Notes: generated by a model not told the origin, from the letters alone. DNA of 64,000 nucleotides from Microbacterium sp. LKL04 (GCF_900102005.1 NZ_LT627736.1:2170001-2234000), one strand, 5' to 3'. Counted from the stretch's first letter, positions 1 through 8,142 are shown. Program-made: numbers and translations.

Positions 1-416
1 GAGCGGAAGAAGCCGGCGCCCTTGTCGCGGTAGTTGAGCAGCATCGCCACGAGAAGCGCCGCGATCAGGGTGATCGGCGTTCCGACGAAGACGTAGACGA
101 GGGTGATCTGCGCCGACTGGATGAACTGGGGATCGTTCGTGAACAGGCGGACGTAGTTGTCGAGCCCGATCCAGCGGGGCGGGGTGAAGATGTTGTACCG
201 GGTGAACGAGAGGTACAGCGAGTACCCCATCGGGATGATCGTCAGGCCGAAGAAGCCGACGAGCCATGGGATGAGGAATCCGTAGCCGGCGAGCGTCTCC
301 TTGCGAGCGCGCGAGCGCTGGGTGGGACGGCTCAGGTTCTCGGGCCGGCGCTTGTTCGCGAGTGCGCGACGCCGCTTCTCGCCGGTGACGATGACTCTCG
401 TCGCGGTGGTGCTCAC
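1..416 (-). CDS. Carbohydrate ABC transporter permease, MalF type (partial, C-terminus beyond window)
   Basis: Only the first 138 residues are in the window; the gene runs off the left edge. A basic, Arg/Lys-rich cytoplasmic N-tail (residues 1-40) is followed by a membrane segment (about 43-66, LAGYGFLIPWLVGFF...) and a second one (about 103-127), the usual start of a MalF/UgpA-like inner-membrane permease. The GTG start at 416 is chosen because GGAG lies 7 bases upstream. It is the next gene downstream of the solute-binding protein on the same strand, so the two are read as one importer. The sugar is not readable from this fragment; the setting suggests a plant-derived oligosaccharide. Confidence 0.9.
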   Translation of the reverse strand, partial: MSTTATRVIVTGEKRRRALANKRRPENLSRPTQRSRARKETLAGYGFLIPWLVGFFGLTIIPMGYSLYLSFTRYNIFTPPRWIGLDNYVRLFTNDPQFIQSAQITLVYVFVGTPITLIAALLVAMLLNYRDKGAGFFR

Positions 417-444
417 GGGCTGCTCCAGATGTCGGGGGGACGGT

Positions 445-478
445 GCGGGGCCCGGATGCCGCGGCATCCGGACCCCGC
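445..478 (-). promoter_or_regulatory. Intercistronic hairpin between binding-protein and permease genes
   Basis: Two 16-base arms (GCGGGGCCCGGATGCC and GGCATCCGGACCCCGC) pair with one mismatch around a 2-base loop, 7 bases after the binding-protein stop codon. In sugar importer operons such hairpins are known to protect the 3' end of the binding-protein message or partly stop transcription, giving more binding protein than permease. No U-run follows, so it is not a classical terminator. The role is inferred from position. Confidence 0.6.
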
Positions 479-484
479 GATCGG

Positions 485-1771
485 TCACGAGTTGAGGGCG
501 ACGTCCATCTCGGTGAAGAACTGCGAGACGGCCTCGTCGACGGTCATGGTCCCGAAGTTCAGTTCCACGCCGAGCTGACGGAACTTCTCCTCGAGAGTGC
601 CATAGCCGACGATCGGGACGGGAGGTGCGTCGCCGAGACGGTCGGCGATGGACTCCTCGTATGCCTTGACCTGCTCGCTGAGCGGGTCGAGGTCGGCGGC
701 GGCCAGGGCTGTCTCCGACGCGGGCAGACCGCGGTTGGTGCCGAAGATCTCACCCGACTCGGGCGAGTTGACGAGGAAGTTCACCAGCGTCGCCGCGGCC
801 TCGGGGTGGTCGGTGTTCGCCGCGATCGAGTGCAGCATGGAGGGCTTCAGGTAGAGGTCCTTCGCGCCTTCCTCGGTCACCGGCGGGGCGACGAGACCGA
901 GCTCGGTGTAGTCCGCGCCGAGGTTGCCGAGGTAGCCGGCACCGAAGTTGTCCCACGTGAGCTCGCTGGCGGTGATGGCCGTGTCGAACGGCCCGAGCGG
1001 CAACGCCTCTTCTACGGTCTGCTGCGGCGCGCCGATGCCGTCACGGATCGACTGCCCCTCCTCCCAGAACGCCTTCAGCCGCGCCTCGTCGAAGCCGGGC
1101 TCGCCGTCCTCGGTGAAGAGGTTGCCGCCCTCGGCGCGCAGCTGGAGTTCGAAGTTCTGGATGCGACCCGTGTAGTCGCTTCCGCCCCAGTACTCGCCGC
1201 CGCTGGCGTCGGTGATGTCCTTCATCCAGGCGGTGTAGTCGTCCCAGGAGCCGCCGGGGAACTCGTCCGCGCCGGCCTTCTCGAGGAGGACCGGGTTGGT
1301 GAACAGGCCCCAGGCGTTGGTCGAGGTCGCGATGCCGTAGGTGGTGTCGTTGACGACGCCGATGTCGAGGATGTTCTGCGGGAGCGGGTCGGTCTCGATG
1401 ATGCCGCCGAGGTACGGGTCGAGGTCGAGCAGGAGCCCGTTCTCGGAGTACTGGCGCAGGTACGAGTAGTCGAACTGCATGACGTCGGGCAGGTTCTTGC
1501 CCGCCGCCTCGGTCTGCCGCTTCTCCCAGAACTCGGGGAACGCGAGGAAGCTCGTGCTCACCGTGATGTTCGGGTACTTCTCGTTGAACGCCTCGATCGC
1601 CTTGTTGTAGAGGTCGGCGCGGACGTCGTTACCCCAGAAGGCGAGGTCGAGCGAGACCTTCTCGTCGGGGTCGTACGTGCCGGCGGGCTCCGGCGAACCG
1701 GCGCAGCCGGCAAGGGCGATGACCGACCCCGTCGCGAGTGCGACGGCGGCAAGTGCGCGTTTGCTGAACAT
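485..1771 (-). CDS. Extracellular sugar-binding lipoprotein of ABC importer (SBP family 1)
   Basis: 428-residue lipoprotein that would capture a sugar outside the membrane and deliver it to the permease encoded next to it. The N-terminus MFSKRALAAVALATGSVIAL is a lipoprotein signal ending in the lipobox LAGC with Cys23 as the acylated residue. The rest is a typical family 1 solute-binding protein (DLAFWGNDVR..., NEKYPNITVS). A longer upstream reading exists, but the ATG at 1771 gives the signal peptide and is preceded by an AGGA ribosome site. Two LacI-type boxes lie upstream at 1865-1878 and 1895-1910 on either side of a -10-like TACTCT (minus strand 1882-1887), so substrate-induced derepression is likely. 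The ligand is not determinable here. Confidence 0.93.
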   Translation of the reverse strand: MFSKRALAAVALATGSVIALAGCAGSPEPAGTYDPDEKVSLDLAFWGNDVRADLYNKAIEAFNEKYPNITVSTSFLAFPEFWEKRQTEAAGKNLPDVMQFDYSYLRQYSENGLLLDLDPYLGGIIETDPLPQNILDIGVVNDTTYGIATSTNAWGLFTNPVLLEKAGADEFPGGSWDDYTAWMKDITDASGGEYWGGSDYTGRIQNFELQLRAEGGNLFTEDGEPGFDEARLKAFWEEGQSIRDGIGAPQQTVEEALPLGPFDTAITASELTWDNFGAGYLGNLGADYTELGLVAPPVTEEGAKDLYLKPSMLHSIAANTDHPEAAATLVNFLVNSPESGEIFGTNRGLPASETALAAADLDPLSEQVKAYEESIADRLGDAPPVPIVGYGTLEEKFRQLGVELNFGTMTVDEAVSQFFTEMDVALNS

Positions 1772-1864
1772 CTTTGTCCTCTCTCGAACGTCCGTGTTGC
1801 GAGTGCTGGTGGACGTCTTGGTCCGTGATTGCGGCTTCCTTCGGTGCCGTGGGCCGGGCCCACA

Positions 1865-1910
1865 GGAAAGCGCTTGCCACGAGAGTAGCGACAATTGAAA
1901 CGTTTTTCAA
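1865..1910 (-). promoter_or_regulatory. Promoter with two LacI-family operators before the sugar-binding protein gene
   Basis: GGAAAGCGCTTGCC (1865-1878) and TTGAAACGTTTTTCAA (1895-1910; perfect 6-base arms) bracket a minus-strand -10-like TACTCT (1882-1887). Both match the CG-centred palindromes bound by LacI-family repressors. The rest of the 225-base spacer shows nothing else recognisable. Confidence 0.7.
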
Positions 1911-1996
1911 GAGGTGCCTGTGACCGGTCCCAAGGGCAGTCTAACCGCCGGTGCCGCGTCGATCATGGCCGACATCGAGGGCAGGAGCCGACGTTG

Positions 1997-2890
1997 TCAG
2001 CGGACGGCGAGCTCGGTATCCCGCACGACCAGCTCGACACGCAGGACCGCGCAGCGGCGGTCATCGGGCACTCCCGGGTGCGTGAAGAAGTAGAACCAGA
2101 CGCGGTCCCCGTCGCGCACCGGCGCCCCGTGGTGGCCGAACCCCGGGCTCGGCACCGTGCCCGCGCCGAGGATGACGGCATCCGCTCCGCCCTGGCGGCG
2201 CCACGAGACGGCGTCGTCGGAGCGGTACACGCCCATGCCCCGCCACTCGTCGACGATCATCCACCAGAAGCCACCGAGCTCGAACACCGTCGGACCTTCG
2301 TGCGGCCGCCCGCCGATCGCGGTTCCCTCGGATTTCCAGGCGGTCAGATCGTCCGAGACTGCGGCCTTCGTGACCGAGTCAGCAGCCTCGTCCTTGTACC
2401 AGAGACGCCAGCGCCCGTCGGGCGTGCGCGCGACGCCCGCGTCGATCACGCGGTCGCTGTCGAGGGTGAGCGGACCGATGCGATGCCACGCCGACAGATC
2501 CGTCGAGCGGTACTCGACGATGTGGCGCGCGTGCCCCGGCCACCGATCCGGAACACCGTCGATCTCGGTCAGATACATACGCCAGAGATGCCCGTCGAAC
2601 ACGACCTCGGGCGCCCAGTGCGTGCGGTCCGTGCTCGCGGGCGGGCCGGCGGCATCCAGTCTCAGCCCGTCGTCGGTCGGCTCGAGGGTTCCGGCGTACG
2701 ACCAGCGGATGCCGTCGGCCGAGCGCGCGACGCCGATGCGACTGCCGTGCACCCAGGCGACGCCCGGACCCGGGTCGGGGTGGGTCGCGCGTCGCTGGGT
2801 GTAGAACATCCACCAGTCGCCGGTGCCGGCGATCACGACGAGGGGATCGGTGGCGCCGTCGTACACCGGGTCGCGGTAGACCTCGATCAT
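1997..2890 (-). CDS. GH43/GH32-like five-bladed beta-propeller glycosidase-type protein
   Basis: 297-residue protein with the repeat pattern of the GH43/GH32/GH62 beta-propeller fold: DPVYDGATDPLVVIAGTGDWWMFYTQR at the start, then blades with W-Y/W-F-Y motifs (WRLWYKDE, WWMIVDEW, VWFYFFTHP). No signal peptide is visible, so it should act in the cytoplasm on imported oligosaccharides; an arabinosidase or xylosidase-like activity is a guess from the fold. Its ATG at 2890 overlaps the stop of the upstream ABC exporter gene by 4 bases (ATGA), so the two are translationally coupled. Substrate and catalytic acid are not assigned. Confidence 0.75.
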   Translation of the reverse strand: MIEVYRDPVYDGATDPLVVIAGTGDWWMFYTQRRATHPDPGPGVAWVHGSRIGVARSADGIRWSYAGTLEPTDDGLRLDAAGPPASTDRTHWAPEVVFDGHLWRMYLTEIDGVPDRWPGHARHIVEYRSTDLSAWHRIGPLTLDSDRVIDAGVARTPDGRWRLWYKDEAADSVTKAAVSDDLTAWKSEGTAIGGRPHEGPTVFELGGFWWMIVDEWRGMGVYRSDDAVSWRRQGGADAVILGAGTVPSPGFGHHGAPVRDGDRVWFYFFTHPGVPDDRRCAVLRVELVVRDTELAVR

Positions 2891-4662
2891 GCGAGACCCG
2901 CCTGCGTGAGGTGGAGCTGCGCGTAGCGGCCGCCCCGGTCGAGCAGCTCGTCGTGCGTGCCGCTCTCGACGATCTCGCCCCGCTCGAGGACGACGATCAC
3001 GTCGGCCTGCCGGACGGTGGAGAGCCGGTGGGCGACGACGAGGGTCGTGCGCCCGATCATGAGACGGCCGAGGGCCTCTTTCACGAGCTCCTCCGATTCG
3101 GGGTCGAGGGCGCTGGTCGCCTCGTCGAGCAGGAGGATCCTCGGGTCGCGGATGAGGGCACGGGCGATCGCGAGGCGCTGCCGCTGGCCGCCGGACAGGC
3201 GAGCGCCGCGTTCACCGACGACGGTGTCCCATCCCTGCGGCTGGTCCTGCACGAACCCCCACGCGTTCGCGTCGCGCAGGGCTCGTTCGATGCGGGCGTC
3301 GTCGACGTCGCCGAGGCCGTAGGCGATGTTCTCGCGGATGGTCCCCTCGAAGAGCACTGACTCCTGTGGCACCACCGAGACGAATCGGCGGACGGTGCGC
3401 AGGTCGAGGTCCTGCATGTCGTTTCCGTCGAGGAGGATGCGCCCGCCCGTGGGGCGGAGGAAGCCGAGGATCAGGTTGAGCATCGTGGACTTGCCCGACC
3501 CCGACGATCCGACGAACGCGACGGTCGCCCCCGCGGGCACGCGCAGATCGATCTCGTGGAGCGCGTCCTCGGCAGCGCCGGCGTAACGATGCGACGCGTG
3601 CGCGAGGGTCAGGTCGCCCGTGACGGCGTCGACGCGACGCTTGCCCGCGTTCTGCTCGAGGTCGGGGTCCTGCAGCACCTCGGCGATCGAGCGCACCGAT
3701 TCGAGTCCGCGGGCACCGACCGGGATGAGCATGAGCAGCTGCGTGAGCCCCTGCGTCAGCAACGTGAAGTACGTCGACAGCAGCACCACCTCACCGGGGG
3801 TGATGGGCAGGATGCCGGTGAGCGAGAACGTCGCGGCGAGGACGAGGCATCCCACCCCGAGCAACTGCATGGCGACCCACGACACCGATGCGACGTGACC
3901 GTTGAGCATGTCGAGGTGGAGTCCGGCGCGCCGGACGCCGTCGGCGCCGGTCGCGACGCGCGTGACGGCGGTCTGCTCGAGCCCGTGGGCGCGGGTGACG
4001 GGGATGAGCGACGCCATCTCGCCGACGCGGGCCGACAGCGTCTCGACCTCGCGACGGAACGACGCGTTGCGCGCGTGCGAGCGGCGGCGCATGGCGTAGC
4101 GGATGCCGATGGCGATCGGCACGGCGAGCGCGTAGACCGGCAGGAACGCGGGGACGGCGATCGCCGTCATCGAGATGGCGCCGATCATGACCATCGTCGC
4201 GGACAGGAGCGGATGCGTGACCTGCTGCAGCATGAGCTCGACGTTCTCGACGTCGCGGACGACCTTGGTCTGCACGATGGACGAGCTGATGCGCGTGTGA
4301 TAGCCGATCGACAGGCTCTGCAACCGCTCGGCGAGGGCGTTGCGGAGGTCCGCGCCGGTATCGCGGACGACCGTCATGAAGCTGCGCGTATAGAGGATGT
4401 GGTTCGGGTAGTTCTGCAGCAGGAGGACCGCCGCCACGACGAACCACCACATGACCTGCGACACGTCACCGCGACCGGCTACAACGTCGATGACCGCAGC
4501 GGTGATGACCGGCAGGAACCACAGCGGGATCTCTTTCGCCGCGAACGCGAGGATGGCGACGGTCATCCGCCCCGGCCGCCGGGCGAGCAGACGCAGCACC
4601 GATCGGGCGGGCCGGTCGCCGTCGATGAGGCCGTCCAGGCTGGAAAGCGTTTTCCGCGTCAT
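2887..4662 (-). CDS. ABC transporter, fused membrane and ATP-binding domains (MsbA/LmrA type)
   Basis: 591-residue half-transporter that should work as a dimer in the membrane. The N-terminal half carries the six-helix membrane domain (starting LLARRPGRMTVAILAFAAKE). The ATP-binding half has Walker A GSSGSGKS at about 385-392, the signature LSGGQ at 489-493 and Walker B ILLLDEATSALD at about 509. The ATG at 4662 is favoured: a -10-like TACGAT (4674-4669) sits 6 bases upstream, predicting a leaderless message, and the residues before it are not conserved-looking. A LacI-type box lies inside codons 3-7. Exported substrate unknown; coupling to the GH43-like gene suggests a sugar-related cargo or an oligosaccharide system. 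Confidence 0.92.
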   Translation of the reverse strand: MTRKTLSSLDGLIDGDRPARSVLRLLARRPGRMTVAILAFAAKEIPLWFLPVITAAVIDVVAGRGDVSQVMWWFVVAAVLLLQNYPNHILYTRSFMTVVRDTGADLRNALAERLQSLSIGYHTRISSSIVQTKVVRDVENVELMLQQVTHPLLSATMVMIGAISMTAIAVPAFLPVYALAVPIAIGIRYAMRRRSHARNASFRREVETLSARVGEMASLIPVTRAHGLEQTAVTRVATGADGVRRAGLHLDMLNGHVASVSWVAMQLLGVGCLVLAATFSLTGILPITPGEVVLLSTYFTLLTQGLTQLLMLIPVGARGLESVRSIAEVLQDPDLEQNAGKRRVDAVTGDLTLAHASHRYAGAAEDALHEIDLRVPAGATVAFVGSSGSGKSTMLNLILGFLRPTGGRILLDGNDMQDLDLRTVRRFVSVVPQESVLFEGTIRENIAYGLGDVDDARIERALRDANAWGFVQDQPQGWDTVVGERGARLSGGQRQRLAIARALIRDPRILLLDEATSALDPESEELVKEALGRLMIGRTTLVVAHRLSTVRQADVIVVLERGEIVESGTHDELLDRGGRYAQLHLTQAGLA

Positions 4663-4674
4663 GGTTCCATCGTA
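4642..4674 (-). promoter_or_regulatory. Leaderless promoter with LacI-type operator inside the first codons
   Basis: On the minus strand a TACGAT hexamer (4674-4669) lies 6 bases before the ATG at 4662. The palindrome GGAAAGCGTTTTCC (4642-4655, arms GGAAA/TTTCC) follows within codons 3-7, so a bound LacI-family protein would block initiation or early elongation. Confidence 0.6.
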
Positions 4675-4724
4675 GGTCCGGGGGCTGCCGTGCCGGAAGC
4701 CCCCGCCGGGGCCGTCTCGCGGCG

Positions 4725-4789
4725 TCCCGGGGACGCAGGATGCCGCCGAGCCCCGGCATCCGCGACACGTCGGGTCCCCGGAAGCCCGT
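4725..4789. repeat. 65-bp direct repeat, copy 1 (left of small membrane-protein gene)
   Basis: About 55 of 65 bases match the copy at 5160-5224, with the core CCGAGCCCCGGCATCCGCGA identical. Each copy contains GGATGCC...GGCATCC, able to form a short hairpin. Each also precedes a promoter-like hexamer (TACCGT at 4812, TATCGT near 5246), so the repeat may be a duplicated promoter region. Confidence 0.75.
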
Positions 4790-4822
4790 TGCCGCCCGCC
4801 GGCGACCGACGTACCGTGAAGC

Positions 4823-5155
4823 ATGACAGTCGTGGCACTGCGGCGATTCGCGCCGCTGATCATCGGCGCGATCGGGTTCGCGGTCCTCGTCGTGGCGACG
4901 GTTCTCCGCGCGGAGGCGTGGGTGCTGATCGCGGTCCTCGCCGGGACTCTCGCGCTTGCGGCGCTCGCCGCTGCCCGCCGGCCGGCGCGAGGCCCGGTCA
5001 CGCCGGAACTGTCGGCGTCCGACGCGTACTCGGACGCCTACCTCGGCAGGACGCCCCCCACGCATCCGACGATCGAGACCCGGCCGCAGGGCCAGTACGG
5101 TCCGGGGCTGCCGAACGACCCCCTGCACCTGCCGGAGTCTGGCGACCACCGCTGA
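4823..5155 (+). CDS. Small two-helix membrane protein of unknown function
   Basis: 110 residues. Two hydrophobic helices at about 10-28 and 33-50 (PLIIGAIGFAVLVVATVL, WVLIAVLAGTLALAALAAA) are followed by a polar, Pro-rich cytoplasmic tail with no recognised motif. A TACCGT hexamer lies 5 bases before the ATG, suggesting a very short or absent leader. The gene lies exactly between two copies of a 65-bp direct repeat. I do not recognise a family beyond short actinobacterial membrane proteins. Confidence 0.7.
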   Translation: MTVVALRRFAPLIIGAIGFAVLVVATVLRAEAWVLIAVLAGTLALAALAAARRPARGPVTPELSASDAYSDAYLGRTPPTHPTIETRPQGQYGPGLPNDPLHLPESGDHR

Positions 5156-5159
5156 CGCG

Positions 5160-5224
5160 TTCCTGGGACGCGGGATGCCACCGAGCCCCGGCATCCGCGA
5201 TACATCCAGTCCCTGGAAGCCCGT
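5160..5224. repeat. 65-bp direct repeat, copy 2 (right of small membrane-protein gene)
   Basis: Partner of the copy at 4725-4789, 435 bases away in the same orientation. It begins 4 bases after the stop of the small membrane-protein gene and leads into the promoter region of the CrcB pair. Confidence 0.75.
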
Positions 5225-5289
5225 CCGCTCGCGCCGGAACGCGCGGGTCTATCGTGGAACCGCCCGCACGCCCTCGACCCCGGGACCCG

Positions 5290-5733
5290 ATGACCACGCC
5301 AGCACCCGAGCACGAGCCGCGCCCCGTGCACCTCGCCTGGTCGTCGATTCTGCTCGTGCTCGTCGGCGGGACTTTGGGGACCGCCGCCCGCGAGGCCCTG
5401 TCGCTGGCGATCCCGCCGGTGGGCGGCGTCCCTGTCGCCATCTTCCTCATCAACATCGTCGGCGCTCTCTTCCTCGGCTCGCTGCTCGAGGCTCTCTCCC
5501 GGCGTGGGCCGGATGCCGGCCGGCGCAGATCGCTGCGGCTGCTGCTCGGCACCGGGTTCGCGGGCGGGTTCACGACGTACAGCGCCCTCGCCGTCGACAC
5601 CGGCGTGCTGTTGACGGGCGGCGACGCGTTCGTCGGCGTCCTGTACGCGCTCGCCACGGTGGCGGTCGGAGCACTGGCGACGGTGACGGGGATCGCCCTC
5701 GCCGCCGCGCGGCACGGGAAGCCTGCCCGATGA
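5290..5733 (+). CDS. crcB: Fluoride channel subunit CrcB/Fluc, first of a pair
   Basis: 147-residue membrane protein of the Fluc family, which exports fluoride ions through a dual-topology dimer. Four membrane helices are visible. Family motifs are GGTLGTAAREAL, FLINIVGALFLGSLLEAL (pore Asn) and GTGFAGGFTTYSAL (GGFTT-S sodium and fluoride site). The next gene is a second CrcB overlapping by 4 bases; in many Gram-positives two such genes form a heterodimer. The ATG at 5290 is followed directly by the conserved region. No fluoride riboswitch was recognised upstream. Confidence 0.93.
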   Translation: MTTPAPEHEPRPVHLAWSSILLVLVGGTLGTAAREALSLAIPPVGGVPVAIFLINIVGALFLGSLLEALSRRGPDAGRRRSLRLLLGTGFAGGFTTYSALAVDTGVLLTGGDAFVGVLYALATVAVGALATVTGIALAAARHGKPAR

Positions 5734-6113
5734 CGCCCCTTCTCTTCATAGCGCTCTCGCTCGCGGGAGGCGTCGGCGCCGTCCTTCGCCTCGTCCTCGA
5801 CGGTGCGATCAAGGCCCGCACCCGTACGGCATTCCCGCTCGGCACGCTCCTCATCAACGTGTCGGGCTCGTTCGTCCTGGGGGTCGTCACGCAGCTCGCC
5901 CTCGGCGGCATCCTGGACGACGCGTGGCGACTCGTGATCGGCACGGGCCTCTGCGGCGGGTTCACGACGTTCAGCACCGCGAGCTTCGAGACGGTCCGTC
6001 TCGTGCAGCAGCGCCGGTACGTCCTGGCCTCGGTGAACGCGGTCGGGATGCTGGTGGCCGCCGTCGGCGCGGGGCTCCTCGGCATCCTGCTCGGCCGCCT
6101 CCTCGTCGGATGA
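5730..6113 (+). CDS. crcB: Fluoride channel subunit CrcB/Fluc, second of a pair
   Basis: 127 residues, four membrane helices. Motifs are GGVGAVLRLVLD, LGTLLINVSGSFVLG and IGTGLCGGFTTFSTASFE. Its ATG overlaps the stop of the first crcB (ATGA), giving coupled, equal translation suited to a heterodimeric channel for fluoride export. Confidence 0.93.
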   Translation: MTPLLFIALSLAGGVGAVLRLVLDGAIKARTRTAFPLGTLLINVSGSFVLGVVTQLALGGILDDAWRLVIGTGLCGGFTTFSTASFETVRLVQQRRYVLASVNAVGMLVAAVGAGLLGILLGRLLVG

Positions 6114-6130
6114 CTTCCGGAAGGGCGCGT

Positions 6131-6146
6131 GGGAAAGCGCTTGCTG
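6131..6146 (+). promoter_or_regulatory. LacI-type operator before the Gfo/Idh-DUF6807 gene
   Basis: GGGAAAGCGCTTGCTG is nearly identical to the box at 1865-1878 and lies 33 bases before the GTG start at 6179. A GAAGGAG ribosome site lies between them. Confidence 0.6.
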
Positions 6147-6178
6147 GCATACTCGAGGGAGCCGACGAAGGAGTCCCC

Positions 6179-8137
6179 GTGACCGTCCCCCGACGAACCC
6201 GCATCGTCCTCGCCGGAGCCCAGGGCTTCGGCACCGTTCATCTCGAGAACCTGCGCCGCCTCGGCGACCGCGTCGAGCTGGTGGCCGTCGCCGATCCCAC
6301 CCCGGTCCCTCCCGAGAACCTTCCGGCGGGCACGCAGGCGTTCGCCTCGCTCGCCGACGCGCTCGACGCCGTCGACGACATCGACGTCGTCATCGTCGCG
6401 ACGCCGCTGCACACGCACGCCGCCCTCGCAGGGCTCGTCGTCTCGCGCGGCATCGACCTCTACCTCGAGAAGCCGCCCGTGCTCTCGTCGGCCGACTTCG
6501 CCGTGCTGGCGGATGCCGCGGCGGCCTCGGGCGCGCGCGTCCAGGTCGGGTTCCAGAGCCTCGGATCGCTCGCCATCCCCGCCCTCATCGCCGACCAGTT
6601 CGGACTCGGCCCCATCCAGGCGATCGGCGCCGTCGGCCTCTGGTGCCGCGACCTCGCCTACTGGTCCCGCAGCCGCTGGGCGGGCCACCGCACCCTCGAC
6701 GGGTTCCCCGTCCTCGATGGTGTGGTCGCGAACCCGCTCGCTCACGCCACCGCCACGGCTCTCGCCGTCGCGCAGTCCACATCGGCGTCGGACGTGAACC
6801 AGGTCACCGCCGACCTGTACCGCGCCAACGCGATCGAAGGCGACGACACGAGCGTCATCCGCCTGTCGACCGGCCGTGGCATCCGGGTCACCTCCGCGCT
6901 GACCCTCTGCGCCGAGCAGGAAGAAGATCCCTACGTCCTCATCCGCGGCACCCGCGGGTCGGCGAGGTTCTTCTACACCGAGGACGTCGTCGAGACCGAG
7001 GACCGCCGCGTCGAGTTCGGCCGCATCGATCTCGTCGAGAACCTGCTCGATCACCGCGATCACGGCACTCCCCTCCTCGCGCCGCTGCACGAGACGGGGG
7101 CGTTCGTCCGGGTGATGGATGCCGTCGCCGACACCGAACCGGTCGCGATCGGCGCCGCGCACGTGACGTGGAATGAGGAGGGCCGCTCGCCGCGTGCCGT
7201 CATCACGGATGTGAAGGATGCCGTGGAACGAGCCGTCGACGCCGAAGCGACCTTCGCGGAGCTGCACCTGCCGTGGGCGGCGAAGACCGAGGCCGCCGTG
7301 CTGGCCGACCTGGCGGCGCCGGGCGAGCCGCGGCATCCGGTCGCCGTCCTCGTCGACGGCGCCGACGTGACCCGCTCGTCGAGCCCGCGCCCCTACCTCC
7401 ACCCGGTGAGCACGCCCGGCGGCGTCGTCGTTTCCGACACGCACCCCGCCGACCACGACTGGCACCTCGGCATCAGCGTCACGCTGCAGGACGTCTCGGG
7501 CGTGAACTTCTGGGGCGGCCGCACCTACACCCCCGGGCGCGATTACGTCTGGCGTGACGATCACGGACGCATCGTCGCGACGCGCGTCGAGGGGGCGGCA
7601 TCCGCTCTCGAAGCCGAGTTCTCGTGGATCGGGCGCGACGGCGCGCAGATGCTGACCGAGCAGCGGCGGATGACGGTCGCCGAGGCCGGGCCAGGGGCGA
7701 CCACCATCGACCTGACGTTCTCGCTCGCCACGCGTGCCGGGACGCTGCACCTCGGTGGGCCGGGCAGCAACGGCCGGGTCGGCGGCGGCTACGGGGGACT
7801 CGCCTGGCGGCTGCCCGCCGCGACCGATGTCGACGTGCGGACCGCCACGGCGCGCGGCGAAGACGCGGTGCACGGCACGACCGCGCCGTGGCTCGCCTGG
7901 TCGGCGGAGTTCCCGACGGGCACGGCGACCGTCGCGATGGCGCCTCTCGACGAGGCCTCGGCCGCGGACCCGTGGTTCGTCCGGGTCGCGGGATACCCGG
8001 GAATCGGCGCCGCCCTCGCCTGGGATCGTGAGGTCACCCTGGCCCCCGGCATCCCCGTCTCCCGTTCGTACCGCCTGCTCATCGCCGACGGCCGCCTGTC
8101 GGACGACGAGGTCGTCGCCGCGCTGAGTGTCGGCTGA
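6179..8137 (+). CDS. Two-domain protein: Gfo/Idh/MocA oxidoreductase fused to DUF6807 (PmoA-like)
   Basis: 652 residues. The N-terminal half is a Gfo/Idh/MocA NAD(P)-binding domain (IVLAGAQGFGTVHLENL, then YLEKPP for the nicotinamide-site Lys), followed by the family's C-terminal sheet domain to about residue 330. From about residue 390 it becomes a DUF6807 domain (VSDTHPADHDWHLGISVTL, NFWGGRTY), usually a separate protein in sugar-catabolism loci. The fusion suggests two steps on one sugar derivative, but the reaction is unknown. The GTG at 6179 has a GAAGGAG site 5 bases upstream; an ATG at 6110 in the same frame would put the operator inside the gene. The SGNH esterase follows 5 bases later. 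Confidence 0.85.
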   Translation: MTVPRRTRIVLAGAQGFGTVHLENLRRLGDRVELVAVADPTPVPPENLPAGTQAFASLADALDAVDDIDVVIVATPLHTHAALAGLVVSRGIDLYLEKPPVLSSADFAVLADAAAASGARVQVGFQSLGSLAIPALIADQFGLGPIQAIGAVGLWCRDLAYWSRSRWAGHRTLDGFPVLDGVVANPLAHATATALAVAQSTSASDVNQVTADLYRANAIEGDDTSVIRLSTGRGIRVTSALTLCAEQEEDPYVLIRGTRGSARFFYTEDVVETEDRRVEFGRIDLVENLLDHRDHGTPLLAPLHETGAFVRVMDAVADTEPVAIGAAHVTWNEEGRSPRAVITDVKDAVERAVDAEATFAELHLPWAAKTEAAVLADLAAPGEPRHPVAVLVDGADVTRSSSPRPYLHPVSTPGGVVVSDTHPADHDWHLGISVTLQDVSGVNFWGGRTYTPGRDYVWRDDHGRIVATRVEGAASALEAEFSWIGRDGAQMLTEQRRMTVAEAGPGATTIDLTFSLATRAGTLHLGGPGSNGRVGGGYGGLAWRLPAATDVDVRTATARGEDAVHGTTAPWLAWSAEFPTGTATVAMAPLDEASAADPWFVRVAGYPGIGAALAWDREVTLAPGIPVSRSYRLLIADGRLSDDEVVAALSVG

Positions 8138-8142
8138 CGGAC

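Noticed and set aside
443..1828. 461-codon plus-strand frame opposite the sugar-binding protein
   Set aside because: Low-complexity Val/Arg/Glu-rich translation, antisense to a lipoprotein with a clean signal peptide.
5156..5289. Possible fluoride riboswitch before the crcB pair
   Set aside because: I looked for the conserved GGNGATGGNGTTCGCC-like core and found none; the spacer is explained by the 65-bp repeat and a promoter-like hexamer.
3556..5733. Very long plus-strand frame ending as CrcB
   Set aside because: Only the last 147 codons match CrcB. The upstream part is antisense to the ABC exporter and runs through the small membrane gene in another frame.
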